Positions 9,196-18,338 of a DNA stretch of 64,000 bases are shown here, piece after piece. Origin of the DNA: Thalassospira profundimaris WP0211. GTDB taxonomy: Bacteria > Pseudomonadota > Alphaproteobacteria > Rhodospirillales > Thalassospiraceae. The stretch spans positions 62,001 through 126,000 of the forward strand of contig NZ_AMRN01000009.1 in NCBI RefSeq assembly GCF_000300275.1, in the 5' to 3' direction. The notes under the pieces are model-generated. The model was given only the letters and a program-made list of their open reading frames with translations, had not been told where the DNA came from and did no database searches. The stretch's first letter is position 1. The number at the start of each line of letters is the position of its first letter. Both the position numbers and the translations under genes were made by a program.

Positions 9196-10194
9196 TTACT
9201 TCAGGTTGTCCGGGGTGTATTTCACACCGTTGGCAGCCTGAATTTCGCGGATAACCGCCCAGTCTTCCTGATAGGTGATCGGCAGGAACTTCGACACACC
9301 CTTGAATTCTTCACCAAGGGCGGTGCCCTTCATGTCAAAGGTAAAGAAGGCTTCCTTGATCTTTTCGACCAGTTCCGGCTTCAGGTTGTAGGCATAGTTG
9401 AACGAAGTGGTCGGGAAAGGCTTGCTTTCATAGATGATTTTGACTTCGTTCGGATCATAGAGATCGCGCTGGGCCATACGTTCGACAACTTCGGACGCGA
9501 CCGGGGCGGCGTCATAGTCACCGGCGACAACGCCCAGGATCGACTGATCGTGCGAACCGGAATAGACAACTTCGTAATCCTGTTCAGGAACGATGCCCTG
9601 ACCCGGAAGCAGTGCACGCGGTGCAAGGTTGCCCGAGTTCGAGGTCGGCGAGGTATGGGCAACGCGTTTGCCCTTAAGATCAGCCGGGGTGTTAATACCG
9701 CTGTCGACACGGGTGTAGAGCTGAAGCGTGTAACCAAAGCGGCCATCATCCGCACCCATCAGGGCAAACGGAACCGCACCGGCAAGGTTGACGGCAAACG
9801 GGGTCGGGCCGGTCGAGAAGCCGGCAACGTGCAGGCGGCCTGAACGCATGGCTTCGACTTCTGCCGAGTTCGACTGAACGGCAAAGAAGTGAACGTCCTT
9901 GCCGGTGACTTCTTCAAGATGCTGCAGGAACGGGTCCCAGATGTCGGCATAAACCGCCGGGTCTTCGACCGGGGTATATGCAAAGACAAGGGTGTCCGGA
10001 TCGACCTGCTGGTCTGCGGGCGGGGCATCGGCAACAAGGTCGCCGTCCATGTCGCAATACATCGGGTCAAGATCGCCGCGTGCGATGCAGTCATCTGCCG
10101 CCGCGGCCGGGGTGGATGCCATGCCGACCATGCCGATTGCGGCAAGGAGGGTGGTGAGCTTTAAGCTGTCGGTTTTTTTCGGAATTGAAAACAC
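9196..10194 (-). CDS. phnD: PhnD-family periplasmic binding protein
   Basis: 332-aa secreted solute-binding protein. A Sec signal peptide ends around residue 33 (AAAA-D). The mature protein shows the PhnD-family order: LVFAYTPVEDP, a VHFFAVQSNSAEVEAMRSG region, then GKRVAHTSPTSNSGNLAP and YEVVYSGSHDQSI, the segments that line the phosphonate pocket in PhnD. GTG start at 10194 with an AAGAAAGG site upstream. First gene of the operon, divergent from the DeoR-type regulator. The ligand could be a phosphonate, phosphite, or a glycerophospho-compound. The glpD link favours the last, as inference. Confidence 0.9.
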   Translation of the reverse strand: MFSIPKKTDSLKLTTLLAAIGMVGMASTPAAAADDCIARGDLDPMYCDMDGDLVADAPPADQQVDPDTLVFAYTPVEDPAVYADIWDPFLQHLEEVTGKDVHFFAVQSNSAEVEAMRSGRLHVAGFSTGPTPFAVNLAGAVPFALMGADDGRFGYTLQLYTRVDSGINTPADLKGKRVAHTSPTSNSGNLAPRALLPGQGIVPEQDYEVVYSGSHDQSILGVVAGDYDAAPVASEVVERMAQRDLYDPNEVKIIYESKPFPTTSFNYAYNLKPELVEKIKEAFFTFDMKGTALGEEFKGVSKFLPITYQEDWAVIREIQAANGVKYTPDNLK

Positions 10195-10351
10195 TGTTTT
10201 CGAACCTTTCTTCCCTGTGAATGACGGCTTTCCGCCGTTTTTGAATGTGGTTTTGTTGTTTTTATTGTTGCTTTAATCAACATTATGAATTTGAAAAAGT
10301 TGGAAAATCAACACAAAACTGTAACAAAAGGTTTCGCTCAGGATTGCTAAG
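10195..10351. promoter_or_regulatory. Divergent control region phnD / deoR-type regulator
   Basis: AT-rich 157-base stretch. It contains TGTTG-N7-CAACA (10266-10282) and GTTG-N6-CAAC (10299-10312). The words AATCAACA at 10275 and 10306 repeat 31 bases apart, about three helical turns. These are candidate operators for the adjacent regulator. A small hairpin (10224-10238) lies in the phnD leader. Confidence 0.45.
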
Positions 10352-11197
10352 ATGCCTGCTATTGGCACAAAACCGGCCATAATTGAGGGGGATGTGGCTT
10401 TGCGTTTGGGAAAAAAAGAGCGGCAGCGTCGTATTCTGCAAGAGTTACAGGTTCACCCTCATGTGAGAGTTGCCACACTTGCAGAGCGATTCGATGTTGC
10501 AACCGAAACCATCCGCCGTGATCTTGACGCGCTGAGCCGCGATGGATTGATCAAACGCGAGTTCGGCGGCGCATCGGCCCGACCCATGGGCCATCAGCCC
10601 GATCTGGCAGAACGCCAGTTATCGGCGGTGGCCGGGTTTGAACGGATTGGCATGCTGGCGGCCGACATGGTGCGGTCCGGCGATGTGGCAATGATTGATG
10701 CCGGATCAACCGTGGCCCAGATTGCGCCGTTTCTGGCAGCCCGCACGACAAAACTGCCACGTACGTTTCTAACCAATTGCTATGCGGTGGTGCATGGCAT
10801 GGCAGAACTTGCCGATCATGACGACGTTTTAATGTGTCCGGGCCAGTTTGATCGTCGTGAAAACGCGGTCTATGGCAATGATACCGTCGAATATCTGCGC
10901 CGTTTCCACGCCAATATTGCCTTTATCGGGGCATCGGGAATTTCGCGGCAGGGCTTTAGTGACGTCAACCGCCGGGCGGTGGCCGTTAAACGCGCAATGA
11001 TGGAACGATCAGACGAAACTTGGCTGATGGTTGATCATACGAAGTTTGATCAACGCTATCTGGAAAATGTCGCCCCGCTTGAGGCCCTTACCGGCATCAT
11101 CACGGATCGCCGACCCGAACCGGAATTCGCATCCCAGCTTGAACGGGCGGGAATACGGCTTTTGGCGTGGTGCGATGAAAAACATGGTCTGGCCTGA
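10352..11197 (+). CDS. DeoR-family transcriptional regulator
   Basis: 281-aa regulator with an N-terminal winged helix-turn-helix (about residues 20-75, including ETIRRDLDAL and IKREFGGA) and a C-terminal DeoR sugar-phosphate-binding domain (IDAGSTVAQI, LTNCYAVVHGM, FIGASGIS, WLMVDHTKF). It is the GlpR-like type that usually senses phosphorylated sugars or glycerol 3-phosphate. It is divergent from the phnDCEE-glpD operon and is the obvious candidate repressor. ATG 10352 has AGGA eight bases upstream; a GTG at 10394 could be a shorter start. Confidence 0.9.
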   Translation: MPAIGTKPAIIEGDVALRLGKKERQRRILQELQVHPHVRVATLAERFDVATETIRRDLDALSRDGLIKREFGGASARPMGHQPDLAERQLSAVAGFERIGMLAADMVRSGDVAMIDAGSTVAQIAPFLAARTTKLPRTFLTNCYAVVHGMAELADHDDVLMCPGQFDRRENAVYGNDTVEYLRRFHANIAFIGASGISRQGFSDVNRRAVAVKRAMMERSDETWLMVDHTKFDQRYLENVAPLEALTGIITDRRPEPEFASQLERAGIRLLAWCDEKHGLA

Positions 11198-11358
11198 ACC
11201 GACTGGCCTGAACCGATAAATAGATCCGTCAAACCGCAATTTGGTCGCGGTTGAGTTTGCGTTCGTCCTGATTCCAAACCATATTTCCCGGCACAGCGCG
11301 TTATTGTGTTGAATGCCGGGTTCCCGCCCCGGTCAGTTTGTTTCTGACACGGAGGATT

Positions 11359-12756
11359 ATGATCGTGACCAATCCAGTGACCACCCGTACCGAACAGGAC
11401 ACCATGGGCGAAATTGATGTGCCTTCTGATCGGTATTGGGGGGCGCAAACCCAGCGATCCAGACAGAATTTCCGCATTGGCGGTGAACGCATGCCAGATG
11501 CGTTGATCAAGGCGTTCGGGGTCCAAAAACTGGCCGCGGCGCGCGCCAATGCCGCCCTTGATAATCTTGATCCCGAATTGGCCAAGGCGATTGAGGCCGC
11601 CGCATCCGAAGTGGCCGAAGGCAAGCTCTTGGATCACTTCCCATTGGTTGTCTGGCAGACCGGATCGGGTACCCAGACCAACATGAACACCAATGAAGTC
11701 ATCGCCAACCGGGCGTGCGAGATTTTGGGCAAGCCGATGGGCAAGCGCGAACCGGTCCATCCCAATGACCACGTTAATCGCGGCCAGTCATCGAATGACA
11801 GCTTCCCGGCTGCCATGCATATCGCCGCCGTGGTCGAGATCGAGGAAAAGCTGAAACCCGCCCTTAAGCACCTGCGCACGACCCTGGATGCCAAGGTCGA
11901 AGCATTTGGCGACATTGTCAAAATCGGCCGCACCCATATGCAGGATGCGGTGCCCCTGACCCTGGGGCAGGAATTTTCCGGTTATGCCGCGCAAATCGCA
12001 CTCGGGCTGGATCGGATCGACGATGCGCTTAAACGCCTGCGCAAGCTGGCGCAGGGCGGCACGGCCCTTGGTACCGGGCTGAATGCGCCGGATGGTTTTG
12101 ATGTCGAGTTTGCCAAACAGGTGTCAAAGATCACCGGGCTTGAGTTTAAAACGGCGGAAAACAAGTTCGAAGCACTGGCCGCCCATGATGCCTGTGTCGA
12201 GATGTCGGGTGTCATGAATGTGCTGGCGACGTCGCTGATGAAAATCGGCAATGATATCCGTCTGCTTGGATCCGGGCCGCGTTGTGGTTTGGGTGAACTT
12301 GTCCTGCCCGCCAACGAACCCGGATCCTCGATCATGCCGGGCAAGGTCAATCCGACCCAGGCCGAGGCATTGACCATGGTCTGCGCGCAGGTGATGGGCA
12401 ATCATGTTGCGGTCACGGTTGGTGGTTCGAACGGTCATCTGGACCTTAACGTGTTCAAGCCGGTTATCATTTATAACCTTCTGCAATCCATCCGCCTGAT
12501 TGCCGATGCATCGGTCAGCTTTGCCGATAACTGCATTGCCGGGCTTGAGGCCGATCAGGAAAAGATCGCGCATTATGTCGAACAAAGCCTGATGCTGGTG
12601 ACCGCCTTGGCACCGCATATTGGCTATGACAATGCGGCGGCGGTGGCCAAAAAGGCGCACAAGGAACGCAGTAGCCTGAAGGAAGCCTGCATCGCGCTTG
12701 GTTTCCTTGATGGTGATCGTTTTGATGAGCTGGTTCAGGCCCGCGACATGATCTGA
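11359..12756 (+). CDS. fumC: Fumarate hydratase class II
   Basis: 465-aa iron-independent fumarase, fumarate to malate in the TCA cycle. The superfamily signature [11 protein letters not shown] is intact, as are [14 protein letters not shown] and the [16 protein letters not shown] block. The ATG at 11359 follows CGGAGG; the longer in-frame TTG start lacks support. It stands alone and ends in a hairpin at 12783-12807. Confidence 0.97.
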   Translation: MIVTNPVTTRTEQDTMGEIDVPSDRYWGAQTQRSRQNFRIGGERMPDALIKAFGVQKLAAARANAALDNLDPELAKAIEAAASEVAEGKLLDHFPLVVWQTGSGTQTNMNTNEVIANRACEILGKPMGKREPVHPNDHVNRGQSSNDSFPAAMHIAAVVEIEEKLKPALKHLRTTLDAKVEAFGDIVKIGRTHMQDAVPLTLGQEFSGYAAQIALGLDRIDDALKRLRKLAQGGTALGTGLNAPDGFDVEFAKQVSKITGLEFKTAENKFEALAAHDACVEMSGVMNVLATSLMKIGNDIRLLGSGPRCGLGELVLPANEPGSSIMPGKVNPTQAEALTMVCAQVMGNHVAVTVGGSNGHLDLNVFKPVIIYNLLQSIRLIADASVSFADNCIAGLEADQEKIAHYVEQSLMLVTALAPHIGYDNAAAVAKKAHKERSSLKEACIALGFLDGDRFDELVQARDMI

Positions 12757-12782
12757 TGTGATGTTTTAAAGCATCGAAAAAC

Positions 12783-12807
12783 AAGGCCGGGCGCGATGCC
12801 CGGCCTT
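12783..12807 (+). terminator. Terminator after fumC
   Basis: 10-bp GC-rich perfect stem (12783-12792 with 12798-12807) and a 5-base loop. The T-run is weak (GATGTTT). Confidence 0.6.
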
Positions 12808-12911
12808 GATGTTTCCGCATCATGAAAAGTGTGAAGACGTCAGGACGAAACAGACCCCCTGCAATGATCAATGTCATTGCAGGTGTGGTTTAAATCGGGC
12901 ATATCCAACCC

Positions 12912-13385
12912 ATGATCACGTGCAATCGCCATAACCGCCGTTCGGGCGGAATTTCCCTGCGCCGTGTCGTTCAGACATGGCTGGTGGCGTTTGTTGTCCT
13001 GTTTGCGGGTGTCACCCAGTCCGGGCTTGTCCCGGCATTGCTCAGCGGGCAGGCCACCGGTATTGCGACCGCATCCGCAGCGGAAATTGCGCCAGGTGGT
13101 GATTACGTTCTTATTTGCACCCCGGCGGGCATCAAGCTTGTATCTGCTGATACGCTTGATGGTGTCGTGGCATCAAATGCGTCCGGTCAGGCTGACGAAA
13201 TGCCGGCCCACGCGTTTTGCCCGCTTTGTGCAAACCATCATGGGGCGATGGCGGCGATTGATTTGCCCTATGTCGCGCCAGTGCCGGTCATTCATGATGT
13301 CAGCTATGCCAAGGCGGTTGCCTTTGTCGCGGTCAATGACATCCCGCGCGGTCGCCATTCCCGGGCACCCCCGGTTTCCATCTGA
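12912..13385 (+). CDS. DUF2946 family protein
   Basis: 157-aa protein with a hydrophobic N-terminal segment (about residues 22-45), a CPLC-ANHH motif near residue 108, and a C-terminal RAPP. This layout is that of DUF2946, a family often located next to copper-handling genes. It lies 75 bases before a PCuAC copper chaperone gene. The cysteine pair with following histidines suggests metal binding, which is inference. Confidence 0.8.
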   Translation: MITCNRHNRRSGGISLRRVVQTWLVAFVVLFAGVTQSGLVPALLSGQATGIATASAAEIAPGGDYVLICTPAGIKLVSADTLDGVVASNASGQADEMPAHAFCPLCANHHGAMAAIDLPYVAPVPVIHDVSYAKAVAFVAVNDIPRGRHSRAPPVSI

Positions 13386-13460
13386 TTTCAAAGACTGATC
13401 AAAACACGATTACTGAAATCGCTGACCTGCGGATGCAGGCTGCTTATTGGATGGAATATC

Positions 13461-13958
13461 ATGAAAAAGCTTTTTGCAATTGTTGCGACCGTGGCGTCGC
13501 TGTTTATCGTCACCAACGCCTTTGCCGCCGATATCGAAGTCAAGGATGCCTGGGCCAAGGCATCCAAGGGCATGGTGCGCAATGGGGCGGCCTTCTTTGA
13601 TGTTGTGAATACCGGGGCTGCCGACCGCATTGTTAGCGTGCGCAGTGACCTTGCAGAACGCACCGAACTTCACACCCATATTATGGAAAACAATGTCATG
13701 AAGATGCGCCAAGTTCAGGGCGGCGTTGACGTGCCGATGCATGGCTCTGTGCAGTTCAAACCGGGCAGCTATCACGTCATGTTCATTGGTCTGAACAAGC
13801 CGCTTGAAGAAGGCGAGAAAATCGACATCACGCTGGAATTCGAGAAGGCCGGTGATGTGCCTGTGACCATTGATGTTCTTAACACCATGGCGATGGGGCC
13901 GAACGGTGGTGCCGGCATGGGGCATGGTCATGGCAAGATGAAAATGAACAGCAACTAA
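13461..13958 (+). CDS. PCuAC-family periplasmic copper chaperone
   Basis: 165-aa secreted protein. The signal peptide ends near residue 22 (AFA-AD). The copper site is visible as H71, M82 and the HVM pair H105/M107, close to the H(M)X10MX21HXM pattern of PCuAC, which delivers copper to cytochrome oxidase. The last 20 residues are rich in Gly, His and Met (GMGHGHGKMKM), an added metal-binding tail. Its partner is probably the DUF2946 gene just upstream. A heme A synthase gene (32093) in the window supports an aa3-type oxidase as client. Confidence 0.92.
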   Translation: MKKLFAIVATVASLFIVTNAFAADIEVKDAWAKASKGMVRNGAAFFDVVNTGAADRIVSVRSDLAERTELHTHIMENNVMKMRQVQGGVDVPMHGSVQFKPGSYHVMFIGLNKPLEEGEKIDITLEFEKAGDVPVTIDVLNTMAMGPNGGAGMGHGHGKMKMNSN

Positions 13959-13981
13959 GGTTGCGCTGCCACTCAATATTC

Positions 13982-14014
13982 AAAGGGGGAAGGTTTGCGC
14001 CGACCCCCTTTTTT
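13982..14014 (+). terminator. Terminator after PCuAC gene
   Basis: AAAGGGGG (13982-13989) pairs with CCCCCTTT (from 14004) around a 14-base loop and runs into a T6 tract. Confidence 0.75.
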
Positions 14015-14059
14015 CGTCATGATGGGACAACCAAAACGGTCGGTTACAGGGAGCCCATT

Positions 14060-14563
14060 ATGTCTGATGACATCACTATTGACGATCTGATCGCCAAGCT
14101 TGGCCTGCAACCCCATCCGGAGGGTGGCTATTACGCCGAGACCTTCAGGGCGTTTGAAACCTGTAATCCCGGTAATCGGTATCTGGGGGTGCGCAGCACG
14201 GGAACGGCGATCTATTACCTTCTGACGCCAGATACTTTTTCAGGCATGCACATCCTGACCAGTGACGAGATTTTCCACCACTATATTGGCGATGCCGTCG
14301 AACAGCTTCAGCTGTTTGAGGACGGCACCCACAAGCAGGTCGAGATCGGCAAGGATTTGCTGGCCGGGCAGAAACCGCAAATGGTGGTGCCGAAAAATGT
14401 CTGGCAGGGGGCGCGGCTTAAGCCCGGTGGCAAGTTTGCGCTTTTGGGCTGTACCGTTGCGCCGGGCTTCGAATTTGCTGATTTCTCCATGGGCAAACGC
14501 GCGGCACTGACGACGAAATGGCCCGCCGCGTCCGAGCTGATTGCAGCATTGACGCGCGACTGA
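14060..14563 (+). CDS. DUF985 cupin protein
   Basis: 167-aa cupin of the DUF985 (Cupin_5) family. It shows HPEGGYYAETFR, STGTAIYYLL, FHHYIGDAVEQL and PKNVWQGARL, the usual landmarks. Cytosolic; the family's reaction is not settled. The start at 14060 follows CAGGGAG; the longer reading frame begins inside the upstream terminator and is rejected. The lysE-type gene starts 78 bases downstream. Confidence 0.88.
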   Translation: MSDDITIDDLIAKLGLQPHPEGGYYAETFRAFETCNPGNRYLGVRSTGTAIYYLLTPDTFSGMHILTSDEIFHHYIGDAVEQLQLFEDGTHKQVEIGKDLLAGQKPQMVVPKNVWQGARLKPGGKFALLGCTVAPGFEFADFSMGKRAALTTKWPAASELIAALTRD

Positions 14564-14641
14564 ATTTCAGGCGAAAGTACGTCGTCACCAACTTGGGGTT
14601 GTTTGGTGTGGCCACCAACCCCGGAATACAGGAATAGCCCC

Positions 14642-15289
14642 ATGCAGCTTGACACCTGGCTTCTTTTTGCCGGGGCGGCAATCGCGTTGGCGATGGCCCC
14701 CGGTCCCAATAATCTTCTCGCGATGTTCAATGGCGCGCGGTACGGCGTATCGTCTGCTGCCGTGGGCGGGATTGGCCGTATTGTTGCCTTTGCCCTGATG
14801 ATTGTGGTGACTGCGGCCGGGCTTGGTGTTGTGCTGGCCGCCAGTGAAACGGCCTTCCTTGTGATCAAATGGGGTGGCGCGGTTTATCTGGTCTGGCTTG
14901 GTCTTAAAAGCTGGTTTGCCAAGGTCAATGACAGTGATGAAACGACTGGCCCGGTCGAGCTTATGGTCAATCCGGGGCCGTTTAATCTGGCCAAGACCGA
15001 GTTCCTGACCGCGATTGGCAATCCCAAGGCGATCCTGATCTTTACGGCCTTCTTCCCGCAATTCCTTGATCCGGCGGTGGCATACGGGCCGCAATTCACC
15101 GTCATGGGCGTAACATTCATTGCCATGGAAACGAGCGTCTTGCTGGCCTATGGATTGTTGGGCGGGCAGGTCAAGGGCCTGATCAAGTCAGCCCGACATA
15201 TGCGGATGCTCAACCGTGTATCGGGCACGCTTCTGGTCGGGGCGGGTGTTTTGCTTGCACTCACCGACCGGTCACGCACGACGGCGTAA
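14642..15289 (+). CDS. LysE/RhtB-family amino-acid exporter
   Basis: 215-aa inner-membrane protein with six hydrophobic helices and the family's APGPNNL motif near residue 20. Family members export amino acids such as lysine, homoserine or threonine. The substrate here is unknown. ATG 14642 follows AGGAA. A second LysE-family gene is at 59305-59961. Confidence 0.88.
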   Translation: MQLDTWLLFAGAAIALAMAPGPNNLLAMFNGARYGVSSAAVGGIGRIVAFALMIVVTAAGLGVVLAASETAFLVIKWGGAVYLVWLGLKSWFAKVNDSDETTGPVELMVNPGPFNLAKTEFLTAIGNPKAILIFTAFFPQFLDPAVAYGPQFTVMGVTFIAMETSVLLAYGLLGGQVKGLIKSARHMRMLNRVSGTLLVGAGVLLALTDRSRTTA

Positions 15290-15317
15290 TTCAGGCAGAT
15301 ATCCTCAGAAATGCGCA

Positions 15318-15346
15318 GGGGCGCAGCTTTGTTAAAAGCGCGCCCC
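15318..15346. terminator. Hairpin between lysE and dppF
   Basis: 12-bp stem with a single bulged A: GGGGCGC and GCTTT pair with AAAGC and GCGCCCC around GTTA. It sits between convergent genes. The T-run is poor on both sides, so its strength is uncertain. Confidence 0.5.
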
Positions 15347-15401
15347 CTTGCTCCCTTGTCTACCTGGATAGCTGTTAGGCTTTCCGGGCGATCGCCTGTT
15401 G

Positions 15402-16397
15402 TCAGGCGATTTCTTCGACCCGATGACACGCCACTTCGCGGCCCTCGAAATTGCGCAGTTCCGGGCGAACTTTTGCGCATTCCTCGGTCGCAAACGGGCA
15501 GCGTTTATGGAACGCACAGCCCGAGGGCGGGTTGATCGGTGATGGCAACTCGCCGGTCAGCGGTTCTGCCTTCACGCGTTGTGTCGGATCGATCTTTGGT
15601 GCCGATGCCAGAAGCGCCCGTGTATAGGGGTGCAGCGGCTTGGCAAAGATCTCGTCAGTTGGTCCCTTTTCAGCGACGCGACCGAGATACATCACCATGA
15701 CGTCATCTGCAATATGTCTGACGACAGAAAGATCATGCGAGATGAAAACATAGGCGACATTCATCTCTTCCTGCAGGTCCATCATCAGGTTCAGAACCTG
15801 TGCCTGCACCGATACATCAAGGGCCGATACCGGCTCGTCCGCGACGATGACTTTCGGTTCAAGGATCAGGGCACGGGCAATCGCGATACGCTGACGCTGA
15901 CCACCGGAAAACATATGCGGATAACGCTGATAGAATTCCGGACGCAGGCCAACCTTTGCCATGGTGGCATGGACGCGTTCTTCACGTTCCTTGCGGCCAA
16001 GGTTATCCATGTTCAAAAGAACCGGCTCGGCCAGGATCTGGCCAACCTTTTTGCGCGGGTTCAGCGACCCATACGGGTTCTGGAAGATCATCTGAACGGT
16101 GCGGCGGAACTGCTTGGCTTCCTTGTCAGACAGATTGCCAACGGCATTGCCATTCAGTTTCAGCGCGCCCGAGGTCGGCTTTTCGATCAGGGTTAGCTGA
16201 CGGCCAAGGGTCGATTTGCCGCAACCGGATTCACCGACAACCGCAAGGGTCTTTTGCGATTCAAGCGTAAAGGAAACCCCATCAAGTGCCTTGACCATGG
16301 CACTGGGTTTGCCAAAGCCACGATTGACCTCGTAGTGACGGACAAGATCATCGGATTCCAGAAGCGGAACACCGGGTTTGGTATCCAGAAAACTCAT
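15402..16397 (-). CDS. dppF: Dipeptide/oligopeptide ABC ATPase (DppF-like)
   Basis: 331-aa ATPase subunit. Walker A is GESGCGKST, the signature FSGGQRQRIAIARAL, Walker B VIVADEPVSALD, plus the C-terminal oligopeptide domain with CAFHKRCPFA and a further downstream cysteine that may bind an Fe-S cluster as in relatives. It starts at the last base of the dppD stop (TAATG), so it is coupled. Last gene of the operon. Confidence 0.93.
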   Translation of the reverse strand: MSFLDTKPGVPLLESDDLVRHYEVNRGFGKPSAMVKALDGVSFTLESQKTLAVVGESGCGKSTLGRQLTLIEKPTSGALKLNGNAVGNLSDKEAKQFRRTVQMIFQNPYGSLNPRKKVGQILAEPVLLNMDNLGRKEREERVHATMAKVGLRPEFYQRYPHMFSGGQRQRIAIARALILEPKVIVADEPVSALDVSVQAQVLNLMMDLQEEMNVAYVFISHDLSVVRHIADDVMVMYLGRVAEKGPTDEIFAKPLHPYTRALLASAPKIDPTQRVKAEPLTGELPSPINPPSGCAFHKRCPFATEECAKVRPELRNFEGREVACHRVEEIA

Positions 16398-17410
16398 TAC
16401 ACAGTCTCCCCGGTGGTCGTATCAGCGGTCAGGCCGGTCGGCTGGCCCTGATCATTTAGCGGATAGAAGCAACGTACATCGCGGCCATTGAAGTCGGTGA
16501 CCTCCGGGCGCGCTTTCACGCAGTGGTCATTGGCATAACGGCAACGCGGTGCCAGAAGGCATCCCTGCGGGCGGTCATACTGACCGGGAACCACGCCGGG
16601 GATGGTGCGAAGACGGTCATGGCCCTCGGATCGTTCCGGTAGCGCTTCGAGCAGTGCCTGCGTATAGGGATGGCGCGGGGCAGCAAAGATGCTGTCAGCC
16701 GGGCCGCTTTCAAACAGCTGACCGGCATACATCACCTGAATGCGGTTGGCGGCCTCCGACACCAGTGCCAAATCGTGGGTGATCAGGATCAGGCCCATGT
16801 CGCTGTCTTCTTGCAGTTTCAGCAACAGGTCGATGATCTGGGCCTGAATGGTCACATCAAGGGCCGTGGTCGGCTCGTCGGCAATCAGAAGGCGCGGGTT
16901 GCAGGCAATCGCCATGGCAATGACGATACGCTGGCTCATGCCGCCCGACAGCTGATGCGGGTAGGCGGTCATGCGCGACTTCGGATCGGGAATGCCAACC
17001 TGGTTTAATAGATCAAGCGTGCGTTCACGGCGTTGCTTCTTGTTGCCGCCTTCATGGACCTTAAGGGCCTCCATGATCTGGGCTTCGACCGTGAAGCACG
17101 GATTAAGAGCCGACATCGGGTCTTGAAAGATCATGGCGATGTCTTTGCCGGTGATCTCGCGGCGGCGTTTTGCCGGCATGGTAATCAGATCCTGACCATC
17201 AAAGGTCAGGGCATCTGCAGAAACGCGACCGGGAAAATCAATCAGACCCATCACGGCAAGCGATGAAACCGATTTACCCGACCCGGATTCCCCGACGATG
17301 CCAAGGACTTCGCCGCGATCAACAGAGTAGCTTACGGAATCAACAGCACGAAACGGCTTGTCTTCGGAGCCGAACTCGACTGTCAGGTTTTTTACTTCGA
17401 GAAGAGCCAT
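16397..17410 (-). CDS. dppD: Dipeptide/oligopeptide ABC ATPase (DppD-like)
   Basis: 337-aa ATPase subunit. Walker [10 protein letters not shown], signature [16 protein letters not shown], Walker [13 protein letters not shown], and [12 protein letters not shown] before a C-terminal cysteine-containing domain. It partners with DppF to drive the DppBC channel. Three bases separate it from dppC. Confidence 0.93.
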   Translation of the reverse strand: MALLEVKNLTVEFGSEDKPFRAVDSVSYSVDRGEVLGIVGESGSGKSVSSLAVMGLIDFPGRVSADALTFDGQDLITMPAKRRREITGKDIAMIFQDPMSALNPCFTVEAQIMEALKVHEGGNKKQRRERTLDLLNQVGIPDPKSRMTAYPHQLSGGMSQRIVIAMAIACNPRLLIADEPTTALDVTIQAQIIDLLLKLQEDSDMGLILITHDLALVSEAANRIQVMYAGQLFESGPADSIFAAPRHPYTQALLEALPERSEGHDRLRTIPGVVPGQYDRPQGCLLAPRCRYANDHCVKARPEVTDFNGRDVRCFYPLNDQGQPTGLTADTTTGETV

Positions 17411-17413
17411 GAC

Positions 17414-18325
17414 TTACCGTTTCATCTTGGGATCAAGGGCATCGCGCAGGCCATCACCCATCAGGTTGAAGGCAAGCACGGTGACAAGGATGCAAAGGCC
17501 GGGGAAGGTGATCACCCACCAGGCGGAGCCCACAAATTCACGGGCCTCGGACAGCATGGTGCCCCATTCCGGCAGCGGCGGCTGCGCGCCAAGGCCAAGG
17601 AAGCCAAGGGCGGCAGCGTCAAGGATTGCACTTGAAATACCAAGCGTACCCTGCACGATCAGCGGTGCCATGCAGTTCGGCAGGATATTGACGAACATTT
17701 GGCGAGTATGACCGGCACCGGCAATCTGCGATGCGATAACATATTCCTTGTTAAGTTCGGATACGACCGAGGCACGGGTCAGGCGCACATAGTGCGGCAA
17801 CTGGACGATGGCGATCGCCAGCATCGCGTTTTCAAGCCCCGGGCCGAGGATGGCAACAATCGCCAGCGCCATCACCAGGCTGGGCAGAGCCAGCATGATG
17901 TCCATCAGGCGCATGACAGCGACTTCAACCCAGCCACGGAAGTAACCGGCCACCATGCCAAGCACGATGCCTGAAACCATTGACAGGATGACAACAAACA
18001 CGCCGATTGAAACCGACAATTGCGCGCCGTGGATCAGGCGAGACAGGATGTCACGGCCAACCGCATCGGTGCCAAGAATGTAGCGGGGATCGGCACCTTC
18101 CATCCAGATTGGCGGTTTCAGAAACGCAGCACGGTCCTGTGCAATCGGATCATAAGGCGCAACCCATTGCGCGGTCAGGGCCAGAAACAGAATGATCGCA
18201 ATCACGATCAAACCGACATAGGCACCACGGTTCTTTCTGAAATAGTCCCAGGTCTCGCGCAGCGGGCTCGGCGGAGCGCCGACGGGCTCAACGGCTGCTG
18301 CGGACGGGGTGGTGTTCTCGCTCAT
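17414..18325 (-). CDS. dppC: Dipeptide/oligopeptide ABC permease (DppC-like)
   Basis: 303-aa permease with six helices. The long N-terminal tail, the AAALGFLGLGAQPPLPEWG segment and the GDGLRDALDPK end are typical of DppC. It pairs with DppB in the inner membrane. It lies 13 bases after dppB. Confidence 0.93.
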   Translation of the reverse strand: MSENTTPSAAAVEPVGAPPSPLRETWDYFRKNRGAYVGLIVIAIILFLALTAQWVAPYDPIAQDRAAFLKPPIWMEGADPRYILGTDAVGRDILSRLIHGAQLSVSIGVFVVILSMVSGIVLGMVAGYFRGWVEVAVMRLMDIMLALPSLVMALAIVAILGPGLENAMLAIAIVQLPHYVRLTRASVVSELNKEYVIASQIAGAGHTRQMFVNILPNCMAPLIVQGTLGISSAILDAAALGFLGLGAQPPLPEWGTMLSEAREFVGSAWWVITFPGLCILVTVLAFNLMGDGLRDALDPKMKR

Positions 18326-18338
18326 CTCACAGCTCTCC

